Below, piece by piece: positions 29,153 through 41,249 of a stretch of 64,000 nt of DNA (its first letter is position 1; each line of letters starts with the position of its first letter). Source of the DNA: Heterotrichella gracilis (lineage: Eukaryota > Sar > Xanthophyceae > Tribonematales > Xanthonemataceae); contig JAULBX010006220.1 in assembly GCA_032358255.1 (NCBI GenBank), positions 1 to 64,000 on the forward strand, given 5' to 3'. The position numbers and the translations under genes are program-made. The notes under the pieces are model-generated. The model made no database searches. It saw nothing but the letters and a program-made list of their open reading frames with translations, and was not told the origin of the DNA.

Positions 29153-32100
29153 ATGAGCTGCGCCGTCTGCAGTGCTGAAACGGAGCACAGCCCTCACCTC
29201 AACCTCCAACAACACCTCAATATGGACCCCTCAACTAGCCTTGAAGCAGCTGCTGACCCTGCAAGCCAGGTTAGGTTGGATGGGCTGCCTGCGGACGTCT
29301 ACGGCACCATCGCCCAGCACCTCCACCAACATGACGTGGCCAGGCTGATGCTGAGCAGCAGGTCTATGCAGCGATGCATGCATGGCAGCGACGCGGTATG
29401 GGAGGCGCTGTTTACTCGGCGGTGGCCTTCTGTGGACACGCAGGGGTGGGACCCTGCCACAAGCTGGGTGGACAGGTTTCAACAGAGGATTGATGCCTGC
29501 TTTGAGGTGAGGTAGCAGCAATGCTCGCGTGTTACATGCTCATTAAGGGTAGGAGAAATTATGAGGTTCAGCCAATTTTTGTCTGCGTTCTTGCTGCTTC
29601 TCTTTGTCTTGTATGCATGCATGCTGGAATGCATGCGTGTGCATGCATTTCCACCAGTTGTATATGTGTATGTCATGAGCGCAATGCTATCACCAGCTGA
29701 TATCAAGATACCACTTTATCACTTTCACCATCCACACAAGTGAAAAGTTTACTATACTGCACCGTATAAGCATGTCCTATCATTAACCTGCAAACTTCAC
29801 GCTGTATACTTGCAGCCTTTAGCCGGCTTGTGGGCGAGAAGCCAGTGGAACCGGCCGAGAGCACACTGTTTCCGAAGTGGAGCCGGATGGCGCCTGCACC
29901 ATGTTGCAATTGACCACATTCTAGAGCATCCCCTGTAATTTACCCTAACTTCACCCCTGTGCAGCTTCGGACCTCCCAGCCCTGGAACACCTGGCAGTCC
30001 ACCTAAACCCTAAATCCTAAACCTAACTTCACCTCTGTGCAGCTTCGGACCTCCCAGCCCCTGGAACACCTGCCAGTCGCCAACTCCCCGCACTCGCTCC
30101 GCCAGCTGCACCTGTGCCAGGGCCCAGACAGCAGGTGGCTGCACGTGCTCGCTGACCGCCAACACTTTGCTGTGCCCCGGGACCCCCAGTGGGCAGACGA
30201 GGACTACACGCAATGTTTGAACGTGGAGACGGTGCCCCTGGGTATGCGCAAGCTGGTGCACTCCCGGCTGCTGGTGCAGGATGAGGTCAAGTGGAGCGCC
30301 TGGGGCTATGAGGACGGGAGCCTTAGGTGTGCAAAAGCCCTAAATCCTAAACCCTAAACCCTACAGGATGAGGTCAAGTGGAGCGCCTGGAATATGAGGA
30401 CGGGAGCCTCAGGTGTGCAAAACCCTGACAATACCCAAACGAACCTCAGCCAGCCGAACCCCTTCAGGTTATACCCTAACGATACCCTAACAATTGTGTA
30501 GGTCCTGCTGGGTGGCTGTCTAGCAAAGATCCCAGTGATTTTATATTTGAAATTTGGTTGTGCATTAGTAATGGCCGATTCGCCTGCTTTGCAGCTGGCG
30601 GGGCCATCTGAAGGATTTCATTTCGTAGCCGACGAAGCCATGTCTAAAGTTGCAAATCCTTTTACCATTGTATTTTGACGTTGGACACGCATGCATGGAG
30701 CTTGCGTTGTGGAAGAGTTGCGGCCGTTGCGGTTTGAATGCTAAATCCTTAAGGTGCCGCTGCTAACCAGTCAGGGTTTTCCACAGGATCGAGGAGTGGC
30801 GATGGTCTGGCTCGGGCCCTGCATGGCAGTGTGTGTCCCGCCTCAACATCAAGAGCTCAGCAACCCTGCGCAGCCTGCATGTGGTGGCCAATGGTGAGTC
30901 CCTCCCTGCTCACCACTTGAACGAGCAGCTGGACAGGGGGAGCGCAAACCTGCACACAAGCATGTGGACTGTTCTAGTCGATTTGAACTCATCTTGACAC
31001 CGCGAGTCGATGGTTTCCCAAGGACCGTGCTCATATGCGGGTTTGCGCTTCCCCCTGTCTTGATGCCTTTTTATAGGCCATGGTGCATGACTTAGGGCCA
31101 TTTTTTGGCAGGAAGTAGGCATGGCAAATCCATTAAAAATTGAGCTGCGCTGCATGTAAATGATAACTTAACCGTGCTGCGTGTGCTCGGCTTTGATGCA
31201 GTGCACATGTGGCACAAAGCAAAGCCCAACGACTCCAGTAATTGGTGTCCGTCCCCTTGCTTCCCAGGTGCCTCTTCCCCCCTGGTTGCAACGGGAAGCG
31301 CGGGCAGCAGCGACGGCACTGTGCGCGTGTGCAGCGGTGTGGGTGCAAAGGAGAAGTTCAAGGTCACAAAGCTGCGGGGGCATGGATCGCCGGTGACTGG
31401 CCTGACCAGTGAAGGTAAGGCACATAGCGCATCGCACAGAGTCCTTTGTGTACAAATTTCAAGTTAACATACATGATTACAGCAAATTTCGTTTCTCGGA
31501 TTTCATGCTGGTGCACTGAAGCTCGGCACAGCCGCATACTCGCGCCAAGTGGCGTGGCAACACTGGCTGCCCTCCACCTGCCTGAAATGGTAGCCCTGAA
31601 CCCTGCACCACCCCACCCACCCCCGCAGGCCACCTGCTGGTGACCGGCACCCACGACTGCAAGCTGCGCCTGTGGGACCTCGCCACCGCCCGATGCACGT
31701 GGACCAGCCGCCTGCCCATGAGCTGCAACGTGCTGCACCCCCCCTTGGAGGCCCTGCCCCACTGCGTGCTTGCGGTGACTGACAAGGCGGTGTGGGCGGT
31801 GGACCTCCGCACTGGTAAGGGTTTGGGCTAGGGTTTTTTGCGTGCTGTGGACCCTACTTGCATGGTACCACAGGCGGATTGCAGCATCTATGTTGCCGGC
31901 ATGCAAACTGGAAGCATTCTTAACGTTTAGTGCACTTTGGTATTGGTCCTTGCAGTCCATATGGTGGCGGTATGGGCAGGGGAGCTTCAATTTACAAATG
32001 TACATCGCCCCATCTCATTCAGACCTACCATACGGCTATGTAATATATTTCTTTTATCATTTATCATTTATCAATTATGTATTACTTATTTATTTTCAAC

Positions 32101-32687
32101 CCCGTTGTCCCCTGGCAGGCAAGCTTTCCTCCAAGGTGGCCCAGGTGAGCAGCATGTGGGGGATAGAGCACACGGCTGTGACGGGGAGGTGGGTGGCCAC
32201 CACAAACCACGCCACCGCGGTGGTGTGGGACGTGCGCATGTCGTCGGGCAGCAACCTCCCCTTCTCCCCCTTGATGGTCCACGACAGCAAGGACCACATC
32301 GCGCACTTGCACATGGACGATCACAAGGTGGTGATCGCAACCGATGCAAGCGTCAGCCTGCCGATCACAGTCATTGCACCCACCACCGGGGAGGTGCTGG
32401 AGAGGTTGCCGATCCTCCATCCCCCGCCGCCGGAGGATGCTTTCAAGGACAAAGTCACGGCCCTGGCGTGTGAGGGCCCCGTGTTGACCTACTGTACGGA
32501 GCGGTGGATGGTGTGGAGGGATTACAGCCGGGCGGGGGGTCAGGTGGTGGCTCCCTGGGACAGGAGGGGCGGGGCTGGGGATTCTGGATCCAAGTTCTGG
32601 GCCAGCAGCGCAGGGAACCCAGCCCATGAGCATACGTGTGGGGATAAGGGCTCGGATAATGATGACCGCGGGAGGAAGTATCTGTGA
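29153..32687 (+). CDS. F-box protein with WD40-like C-terminal repeats
   Basis: This is a likely substrate receptor of an SCF-type ubiquitin ligase. The F-box is at LDGLPADVYGTIAQHL through LSSRSMQRCMHGSDAVWEAL. The C-terminal part has WD-like blades: VATGSAGSSDGTVRVCSG, LLVTGTHDCKLRLWDLAT, VLAVTDKAVWAVDLRTG, and VATTNHATAVVWDVRMS. Exons: 29153-29506, 30043-30326, 30787-30893, 31268-31414, 31629-31814, 32119-32687. Joining these keeps phase and gives about 548 aa. A further open segment at about 29817-29938 (AGLWARSQWNRPRAHC) follows a good acceptor but exits in the wrong phase at its only good donor, so I leave it out. An in-frame ATG at 29222 is an alternative start. Around 30 kb both edges of the second exon are duplicated, with telomere-like repeats between the copies, so transcripts may vary there. 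Confidence 0.8.
29944..30075 (+). repeat. Duplicated 3' splice site/exon start joined by CCCTAAA-like repeats
   Basis: The block ttcacc(c/t)ctgtgcag + cttcggacctcccag + ccctggaacacctg occurs at about 29950-29997 and again at about 30029-30074. The stretch between holds taaaccctaaatcctaaa, a degenerate plant telomere motif. The second copy is the coding one. Confidence 0.88.
30280..30424 (+). repeat. Duplicated exon end/5' splice site joined by CCCTAAA-like repeats
   Basis: The block gatgaggtcaagtggagcg + cctgg...atgaggacgggagcct(t/c)aggtgtgcaaaa occurs at 30280-30336 and again at about 30367-30422. The sequence between is ccctaaatcctaaacccta + aaccctacag. The first copy is the coding one; the second is shorter by a few bases within the block. 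Confidence 0.88.
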
Positions 32688-33559
32688 GGCTGGACTGATC
32701 CCCATTGCAGAGCAGCTGGTGGGTGTTGAACAGCCTGGAAGCTGTGGGGATTTGTTCCTGTTAAGGCCAATGGCGCCTCATTGCTGTGGGCCATTAGCAT
32801 ATGAGATATCCCGGCCTTTGCAGCTGCGGGAACTGGAGGCTTGCTGCCCCGTTATCCCACCCCAAGTGCTTCCTGCCCCACCATGTGTACGGCCCGCCCA
32901 CACAACCATTTGGTGCACCTGGATGCGCCATGGGTGCACACCACCTGCAGCTTTGCGTTGAACCAGTTGGCTGAAGCGCCTGCTAGACCAGTCCTGCAGA
33001 TATTATTTCTGCATGGGTGACTTACCAACTTATGCGCATGTACGTGGGTGCAAAGTAATCCGTTTTATATTGGATGTTGCGGTTGTAAAGTTGCCACAAT
33101 CGAGTATGCTTCCAAGATTATCTTGCATTCCCGGTACCGGTTGAAGTACACCTCGAAGAACAACATTCACGATGCATGCATGCATGCATTTCCGTAGCAT
33201 GCATTGGGGTACAGTGTTGAACGCAGTAGGCAGCATGGCAGCGGAACCGCGACAAGCGGAGAGGAGGAAGTTGTGAAGGAAGCCACGTTGCAGCTGGCCT
33301 TGCATGATACGGCTGTATTTTGACCACATAAACTCGTACTCCAGTGTCCTCGCATGCATGAAAAGTGCCCACCACAAAGCCCAGGTTAACCAGACGACTC
33401 AGCAACAGCACAACCCCGTAGAATATGCTTGTATCAAACCAGAAGTAGCCATATCCGTGTCGCCACTGACATCGCACCGTCAGCGAACCCCATCACAAGA
33501 TTGACTACTAACTGCATTGTAGCTCACCATAGTTAGGACTGTGTTCTCGCCTAGTTGCC
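32688..33559. other. Intergenic between F-box and hydrolase genes
   Basis: About 870 bp with no supportable gene. A TGCATGCA-rich run (gatgcatgcatgcatgcatt, about 33171-33190) is the only notable element. Confidence 0.45.
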
Positions 33560-36178
33560 ATGGCGTCTTTTGCAAAGGTTACCTTTGGGGACAACCTGCC
33601 AGGCTATGAGCTTGGAGACAAGAGTGCACCTGCCATCATCGTCATCCAGGTACACATCCCTAAGGGGTGGGATATTCCACACATTGCGCGCTCTGCTCAA
33701 GTCCAGTGCAGCACAGTCTGTTGTAAGGAACCAACCTCGTGACCGTTCAAGTTGCTTGTCAAAGCAGTGCACAGTGGCAACCGTGTGTGGTGGCTGTGGC
33801 GCAGGAGTGGTGGGGTGTGACTGAGCAGATCAAGAAACACGCAGCCACCCTGCACGAGAAGGGTGGCTACAGGGTGTTGATCCCTGATCTCTACAAGGGC
33901 AAGGTTGGAGTGGATGCGGAGGAGGCGCACCACGTGAGTACTGCACCCGTCAGCTGTCAAGACCTTGCATACATATTTACCCCACCTTGCGTGCTGGCAT
34001 TTGGTTTTGAGGGCTAGCATCCACAAGCGCGTAGTGCTTACAGGCTTACAGGCTTACCAGGGAAGGGCTTTCTTACTTCCTTAAACAACTTTTGGGATAA
34101 GTCATAGCTGAGGATGAGATGGCAAGTTGTCAAAATGGGTTCTCCCATAGCAGAAATACTACGTTGTTCACATGTGTGTCGCACTGCCCTGCAGCTGATG
34201 AACAACCTGGACTTCAAGCAAGCCATTGAGGAGTTGAAGACCGCTGCAACATACCTCAAGTCTACTGGCTCCCCCAAGGCAAGATTGCTTCTCTTTTCTG
34301 AAGGGTTCAGTCGCTTTGCACATGCTCTTGCTGGCCCTGTGCAGGGGTGGGCAACACCACACAGGTTTCGTGTCTCAATTGGTGGTGGAGCAAGTGCAAA
34401 CACTCATCTTGGTGCAAAGGAGTGCGTTCATAATGTGCACAAAATTACACAGCATGGAGCATTAAGCACCTGCAGTGCAGAGTTAGAGGTTCCACACTGG
34501 TCGTCCATGGCTTTGCTAAGTCAAGAGTCACTGACCTCTCTGGAATACACTTTGCTTCACACATCTTGCATGCATGACTGACATGGAGCTGGCCAATGCA
34601 ATTTGCAGGTTGGCGTGGTTGGTTTCTGCATGGGGGGTGCGCTCACCTTCCTGGCTGCACAGCACGCTGACGTGGAGGCTGCAGCGCCCTTCTACGGCAC
34701 CCCCAACCCGGCCCTTGGACAGGCAAGTGCAACAGGCCGGCTTTCATGATGCACATCCCTAAATGGAGGCGGCTGGTGCCCACTTGATCCTCACTTGTGG
34801 TGCTGCATTTGGAGATTAGAGTGTATACATACGTAATAAATGACTGGCAATGGCACTAGATGATGGCTGGATTTTTTATTTTGTGGACGCCATTTGTAAT
34901 ACAGTTTTTAATTAAAAAGTAGCTTTTGTTTAAATGTAAAATTACTAAACGCAAAGGCCAATGGTGCTCTATGGTAAATTAAACGTGCCGTCAACAGCTG
35001 TCAAGAATTTATTTCTCTCATTTGAAGGCAAGCATTGCTCTTGAACTTGCGGCAAATTGCAGGTTGAGAAGATCACTGTCCCAGTACAGGCCCACTTTGG
35101 CAAAGATGACTCACACAAGGGCTTCTCTGACGTAGAGGTAAGGGGGGAATGGGGCCGGGTTGCCACGCTGCAAGCTGTGTTGCATTTGTTCATCAATTTC
35201 AAGTATGAACAGCATTCTTTGTGCAGTGTGACAGATGATGTTGGTATGAAGCAGACGTACGTAGGCCTCATTTGTGTGTGACAGTGGCAGCATCAGGCTT
35301 TGAGTGGTCGTTGTTACAAGCAATGGCAATAACATTACCAGAATGGCCTTGTCCTGAACATGATAATGATTTTGACATTGCTCTGCAAGCCTTTATTCAG
35401 TGGTGTCCAATTTTATCCAATCATTATTACAGACCCCCCCATTGTACTACAATTACTGGTAACAAAGCGGTTACCCATTTAATGTTGTGACCCCTTGTAC
35501 AGACTGCCGAGGCTACCCGGGACAAGATGACAAACAGCCCAGAGTTCTTCTTCTACGACACCGCTGGTCATGGCTTCATGAACGACATGGACGAGTTTGT
35601 GGCAAAGCTCAAGGGTGGGTGTGTATCGGTCAATTACCATCTGAACATGTGCATCTTGAAGCTGTACCTCCATGTGCCAGTGCTGCAGCAGCCAAATATC
35701 GCTGTATGGGAAAACGCACAAAGCACCAGCTGACACATGCGCATTTTGTGCTTGTCCTCAATTTTTCCAGCATCATGCTCTCACAAATATGCCGCTGGTG
35801 AATCTTGGGTTGTGCATGGTGTGAGTGGCACCTGGAGGTCCCAGTGCTGCAGCAGCTTAGTGTCGTTGGTTGGAAATAGCGCACCAGCTGACGCATGTGC
35901 CTGTCTGTGCCTGCCCTCAATTTTGCTGAACCTCGCGGAGATGCGGCTGGTGCATTCGGGCTGTGCGTGGTGGGGCCGGAAAAGCACCACGGGACCCATG
36001 TCATGTCGTAGGCAGATCCCCCACCCGGCCCCCCCCTCATATCTACTCTGTGCCTTCACAATTGTGCTCACGTATTGCTTGCGCTGGTGCAGCCATGGGC
36101 TCAGTCATCCCCTCCCAGGAGACTCGGGACCTGGCCTGGTCTCGCCTGCTGGACTTCTTTGGAAAGCACCTCAAGTAG
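33560..36178 (+). CDS. Dienelactone hydrolase family protein
   Basis: This is an alpha/beta hydrolase of the carboxymethylenebutenolidase type, probably cytosolic, and small (about 229 aa, normal for the family). Seven exons keep phase: 33560-33649, 33805-33933, 34195-34278, 34609-34722, 35063-35137, 35503-35614, 36093-36178. Family features are IVIQEWWGVTEQIKKHA (oxyanion-side Glu-Trp), YRVLIPDLYKGKVG, the nucleophile elbow VGVVGFCMGGAL (catalytic Cys), HFGKDDSHKGFSD (catalytic Asp region), and FFYDTAGHGFMND (catalytic His). All three catalytic positions are present. Introns 3 and 4 begin with GC rather than GT (AAG|GCAAGA at 34279, CAG|GCAAGT at 34723), and in both cases the protein alignment requires that junction. 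The physiological substrate is unknown. Confidence 0.92.
35655..35990 (+). repeat. Tandem duplication of about 170 bp in the last hydrolase intron
   Basis: Two diverged units, about 35667-35827 and about 35828-35990, share ccagtgctgcagcag, gcaccagctgac(a/g)catg, tgtgc(t)tg(t/c)cctcaatttt, and atgc(c/g)gctggtg followed by a similar tail. Unit 1 begins about 50 bases after the exon 6 donor. Confidence 0.8.
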
Positions 36179-37576
36179 GCGCAGGCACCTCAAGTTTGTG
36201 CCAGATAAAGCCGTGTGATGGGCTGCGCGCGCACACACAGAGCAGGCCAGTCCGGCTGCGAAAGCAGTGGGAGCTTGAGACCTGTGGCGCCATCCAGTGG
36301 AGTATCAGGAAGTGGAAGGCAGGCTCGATGGCCTAGCTTTTTTATGCTGAGGGCGGCTAAAATGGTGTCGGTATGGGGCAGTGCAGCAGCAGCACAGCAA
36401 ATGCGCAAGAAAGTTCTTTTTTCCCAATCCAAGTTTGTTTACAAGCACCATTGGCCCTCTTTGGTTGTAGCAAATTCCTATAAAACAGCGTGACCGCTGC
36501 CTGGTTTCCTCTTCTCAGTACGCGACAGCAAACAGCAATTGTATTCCGCGATCAGCACGTGCATGTATGGAGGATGAAAGTCCATGCAAACGTTGATGCA
36601 AGCTTCAGATTCAGCACCAGTGATCAAGTGTGACCCTATCGCAGCAGTGCTGGCTCAACCTGCATGAGCCTGGAGTATTATTGCATAATGCATGTGGATT
36701 TGTCTGGTGGTTGTCTCGGTAGTTTACATTGAAGCTGACGCAGACACATTGGGGTATGGCTCACGAGGACAAGTTGGCAGCTGCTGCAGCAGCTGCTGTT
36801 GAATGCTGTAATCATAAAGTGTTGAATTTCTGTGCCCCCTCAGGCTGAGACCTTCAAAGGCTATGCATGGACAAGAGCCTCAGCTTATCCGTGACCAATT
36901 CTTATACCAATTGAATCAATCAGATCAGATCAGCTAGCCTAATTTCTCCAAGAATTGGTTGTGAAATTACTAAGCTTGAAGCAAAATTACTGTAACTGCT
37001 ATGCCGCCTTTGGCGTTTGTTTTCTTTTCTTTTCTAACTCTAGCTGTAAGCAAATAATGGCCCATTATAAGCTATTTAACATCCCCTGATGACAACAGCT
37101 GCTGATTATAACAATAGTGTTTCTGATTTGTTCTAAAACTATACACATGACTACAGATACCCATGGCTGTCCATGATCGGCACCCTTCTAGAAGATTTAG
37201 TCCAGAAACAATCAACATCTGATCAGAAGGAACACTGACGTCAAACCAAAAACTTTGATGGCTGCCAGGTTGCAAAGAAAAGGGAGCTCCACTCGAGTCC
37301 ATGACTGTAACAAGCTTGACACTCTATTACGTAAGTAGTACAGTACTGTATAGCTACAGTAAGTAGTACAGTACTGTATTATATACCTCCTGGTCCAAGG
37401 GGCATGATTCCTGAATGGGATTCAACTGATGCGCTGTAAGAGCCCCGCCACTGTACCCTTGCTTATGGTATAAAAAGCTCATGCCATTGGCACAGAGAGA
37501 CGACCACCATTTGCAAGACTAAAACACTGCCTGTACGTTAGAACGACCCAAGGAGGACCTTACCATGGTTATCGCT
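36179..37576. other. Intergenic with short repeats
   Basis: About 1.4 kb between convergent genes with no supportable coding region. It holds two direct copies of gtaagtagtacagtactgta (about 37331-37378), each with the palindrome agtacagtact. A module atgccgcctttggcg + ttttcttttctttt lies near 37000-37036 and recurs near 39640-39688. Confidence 0.45.
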
Positions 37577-39062
37577 TCAGCACTGCTGCAGGGTGCCAGG
37601 GTCAGCCAGCCCGCAGATGTCGTGCAGCAGGCGCATGGCTGCACACAACAAACACCAGAGTCAACAAGCTTAAAGCGCTGCAGTTCCCCTGGCACATGGA
37701 TAAGCAAAGTGTGTGCTTACTCGTATATTTAACACAGAGACAAGGATTTTCCTGCCAGGCAATGTATAATCAGAAACTCTTTTGACCGCCGCACACACCA
37801 TAATGGTTGGATGAATTGGTTAACCTCCACTCACTCCTGAGAGACCCATCTCAGAATTGTCCATAACCAGCAACCACACAAAACTAAAGTCATGGCATGC
37901 ACGAGACATCCTAGGTTCAATAGGATTGAACCACTGTGAGTGCCTCCCACCTGACTGTAGCCATGCCTTGGAGAAGCTCCCTCGGTACCTGGTCTGCACC
38001 GCGGGCTGTGAGGAGTTCTGCGTCTGTGCCAGCACCACGCCAGCCATGTCCAGCAGGGCCTGGATGATCTCTACTGTCATCTCACAGGTGCACACAGAAT
38101 CGCTGTCAAAGTCAACCATCATGTTGCAGCATCTGCACCCAGTAGCAAGGCCTCGTTGTTGGTAATGGCACATTGGATGACAACATGTCCATGCTGACAG
38201 GGTGCTGAGCAAGGGAGCAGGCCTAGAGTGCATGCTGTGGGGTAGAAAAGGTATTTGGGATAGTGAGTGCACATGGAGCTCGGGTGGGAAGGGGGTGGGA
38301 GTGTAGGTGAATGTCTCACGGCATCATAGCAGCAATGTCAGATAAACCTACTACGCGCATATGCATTTGCCCCATGCGCAACCATCCTCTATAACAGCAT
38401 CTGGTGGTGAGCATGACCCATTTGATCACCCACGCGCCGCGCCCACAAAGGCTAACACACAGCTGCTTGCTACCCTGCATGGTATGCCAGTATCTTTTTT
38501 TTTCCTTTGTTACTTACGTGAGTGTAGGCAAGGAGGGCCCAGGCTCGTACACCATGTACTGGCTGGTGAACTGCGATTGGCTGGCTGTGTTGAACACCCC
38601 TGCATCGGAGCTGTTGAAGAATCGCATGACAGCCGCCTGCTCAAGAAAGCATTGTGAGTTCATGTAGGCCATCTTCCGGGAACAGTGGTTCCAGGCGCTT
38701 GTGGCTGCTGGTGGGGCCGTTGCTGCTGCTGGATCAGGTGTAGGTGCTGGTGCAGCAGCAGTGGGGGATGGTGGCGCTGTCGTGGGGCTGGTGGCTGTGC
38801 TGCTGCTTGCTGGCGGTGACTGTGTTGCTGCTGCTGCTGCTGGTGTAGGTGCTGGTGCAGCAGCAGTGGTGGCTGGCAGTAGTGGCAAGGATGCTGGTGG
38901 ATCAGGTGTAGGTGCGGGTGCAGGAGCAGTGGGGAATGGTAGCGCCACCGTGGAGGTGGTGGCTGTTACTGGGCTGGCAGTGGCGAGCGTGGGCTGATGG
39001 GTGGACAGGAGGCATGTGATGGCGATGATGGTGATGATTAAGCTCCGCGGGCGGTGGGCCAT
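37577..39062 (-). CDS. Secreted protein with Pro/Ala-rich linker and eight-cysteine domain
   Basis: Three exons: 39062-38518, 38132-37951, 37638-37577 (about 262 aa), with phase kept. MAHRPRSLIITIIAITCLLS plus STHQPTLA gives a good signal peptide, so I chose this ATG. An in-frame ATG at 39203 would add 47 residues. A linker rich in Pro, Ala, Thr and Ser (repeats like AAAPAPTPDPAA) follows, typical of wall-associated algal proteins. The C-terminal part has eight cysteines in the order C-C-CC-CXC-C-C (WNHCSRKMAYMNSQC; TCCNMMVDFDSDSVCTCEM; HDICGLADPGTLQQC at the very end). That order matches the plant eight-cysteine (lipid-transfer/2S albumin) fold. However, the spacing is 10-44-0-11-1-52-10, far wider than in ordinary nsLTPs. 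Homology to LTPs is therefore a hypothesis; secretion is better supported. Confidence 0.7.
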
Positions 39063-41249
39063 GCTGGCGGGAGCACATGCGCTGAGCGCACCAGGCACAG
39101 TCATGAGCACGATGGCAGCCGCGCACATCCCAGTCGCCAAAATTATTGGCGCCAAGCCCTGCGCTGCAGTAATTGGACTTTTGAGGGCTTTCTGCAGCAG
39201 CATGGCACACCAGAGCGTGAGTATTAAAACAAGTGGGCCGCACCCCGGTAGGGGTAAAATAAGGATTTACTCTGACTTATAAAAACTCACACTAATATGC
39301 ACACTTTTGAATGGCCATATGCAGCATTACTAGACTTCTCTTGACTTTGAGCGCATGCACATGCATGCCCAGTATGCGCTGCACCGCCGCAACGTCGTAA
39401 CGCACACATCAGGCTAAGGCAAGGTGCCTGCAAGGCGCGCGCATGCATGTCCTCAGCTTCTGACAAATGTCAGGGTAAACACCAGTCAACTGTTCAACCT
39501 GGTCCAGTGGCTTCATTGAAGATTTCTGCGCTGCAACCGAGTTAAATTGCACTGCACTTGCTGTTATTAGGCCCCTATTGATTCATGAGATGGCTTCCCA
39601 GACTGACTCATGTTTTGGTGGGGGCTATGCTTAATTGCCATGCCGCCTTATGGACGCCTTTGGCGATTATTTTCTTTTCTTTTCTTTTCATGTGACCCTC
39701 ATGCCGTGGTGACCTCATGTTACGTTAGGGCTTGAAGGGTTTCTTAAGGGCCTTCACTTTCTGCAGCGCTAGACATCACTGCTAGGGGCCGCGGCGGCAA
39801 TGACATGCCACGAGGCCATGCCATGCCATGCAGCAGAACATGGCACACCATTAACAAGGTATGTATGCTTCAGCCACTGTGCTCAACATGCACGGCACTC
39901 AATGTACATTTCCACAGTTGTACCCACTAGTGGGCCACACCTAGTTCACCAAGTCAACAGTCAAAGCTGGTCTCTGGGGGTTGCAGCCATTAGATTGTCT
40001 CACCCGGTGGCAATTCCTTCAGTGGCGGCACACCCTTTTGCACCGGAGCACCGTGTGCGTCAACAATCTTAGTGGGGCACAGGCCCTGCAGTGCAAGCTT
40101 GCACCTTGATGTAGCAATAGCAGGCTACACCCGACCTGTGGTGAGGGTTACCCGTGGACATCTTGTTGACCTCTTGAGACAAGTTGAAAAAGTGGATAAT
40201 AGACTAAAATCATCATGGAGTGACTGTTGCTTATTATATATAGGGGTTGCAAAAAGCCTAGGCCAAGCCTTGACAGAGTTTGTGCCGTCAACTTGTATGT
40301 TGTGGAAGCTAAGTACTATCTAACCCCCCATGAATATGACCGAACCGACTTCTGAAAGCCTCATGTGGTCGCTGTACTGCATGCCGTGGCTGTTGGACTC
40401 GTTCTAGTGGACGTTGGCCGTGGGCGAGGAGGTGGTGAAATGAAAGGCATATATCTATGTGTGGCATTTGGCAACACCTCAAGGGGCCGACCACACCTCA
40501 AAAGAGCCCTCGTTGTTAGCAGGAAAGAACTTTACTGGGGTTATAACACCTTTGGCGCACGTTTCACGTACCATTTGCAGTATTTCACCCTTTCGACTTT
40601 TGCATTCTCACCGCAGCATGTGAACATGCGCTTTATGATTTTGCTAGGAATTGCCCAGAAGCGCCTACATGGCATGGTGACCTACAACAGCACACGTAAC
40701 CGCTGCAGTTTGTGACAAGGATAACATTGCGGTCCTCTAGCGTTGAAGCATTGTACTGTGTAGGTTGAGCGCTCTGTCAGGAGCCGCCGCTGAGGATACA
40801 AACGTGGGCAGCAAATATTCGCACTATCATATGCCACAGCAAGCCTGCAGCCTTAGAGCCTGGAGTGAACAAGGCTCTCGCCTAACTTGTCCCGTTCGCT
40901 TCAGCCTTTCAAGTGGTGCTGCCCCAGAAGGTTCCAAGACCGTCAAGGTCTGACACAGCCCCTAGAAAAGTCGGACAGCGACTTCCATTGTCGTGCCCTC
41001 TAAGAGGTGACCTGCCACGGTCCACTTTGCGCCCCAATGGCGTACAATAGTGTTCACACGCTTGGGCACGCGCTTGATACTGCCTTGTAAGCTCAGCTAC
41101 AGCCCAGTGTATATTTACAGCGAAACACTATAGTGGGTCTGGCCTCACCACCGTGTCTCCTCAAAGCGTTGCCAGTTGTGCCAGCCATCTCACCCCGGAA
41201 GCGAACCTCAAGTAGAGCTCTAGCTAAGCGGCTGACCAGCCAGGGAGCT
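39063..41249. other. Intergenic, divergent promoters
   Basis: About 2.2 kb between the start codons of the eight-cysteine gene and the SnRK2-like kinase. It contains a copy of the CT-rich module seen near 37.0 kb (about 39640-39690). No coding frame or RNA gene could be supported. Confidence 0.45.

Noticed and set aside
29817-29938. Extra exon in the F-box gene
   Set aside because: The acceptor is good and the frame is open, but joining it to the next exon breaks phase at the only strong donor. Skipping it keeps phase.
33171-33190. TGCATGCA runs, common across the window
   Set aside because: Short and too widespread to assign a function. It may be a compositional habit of this genome.
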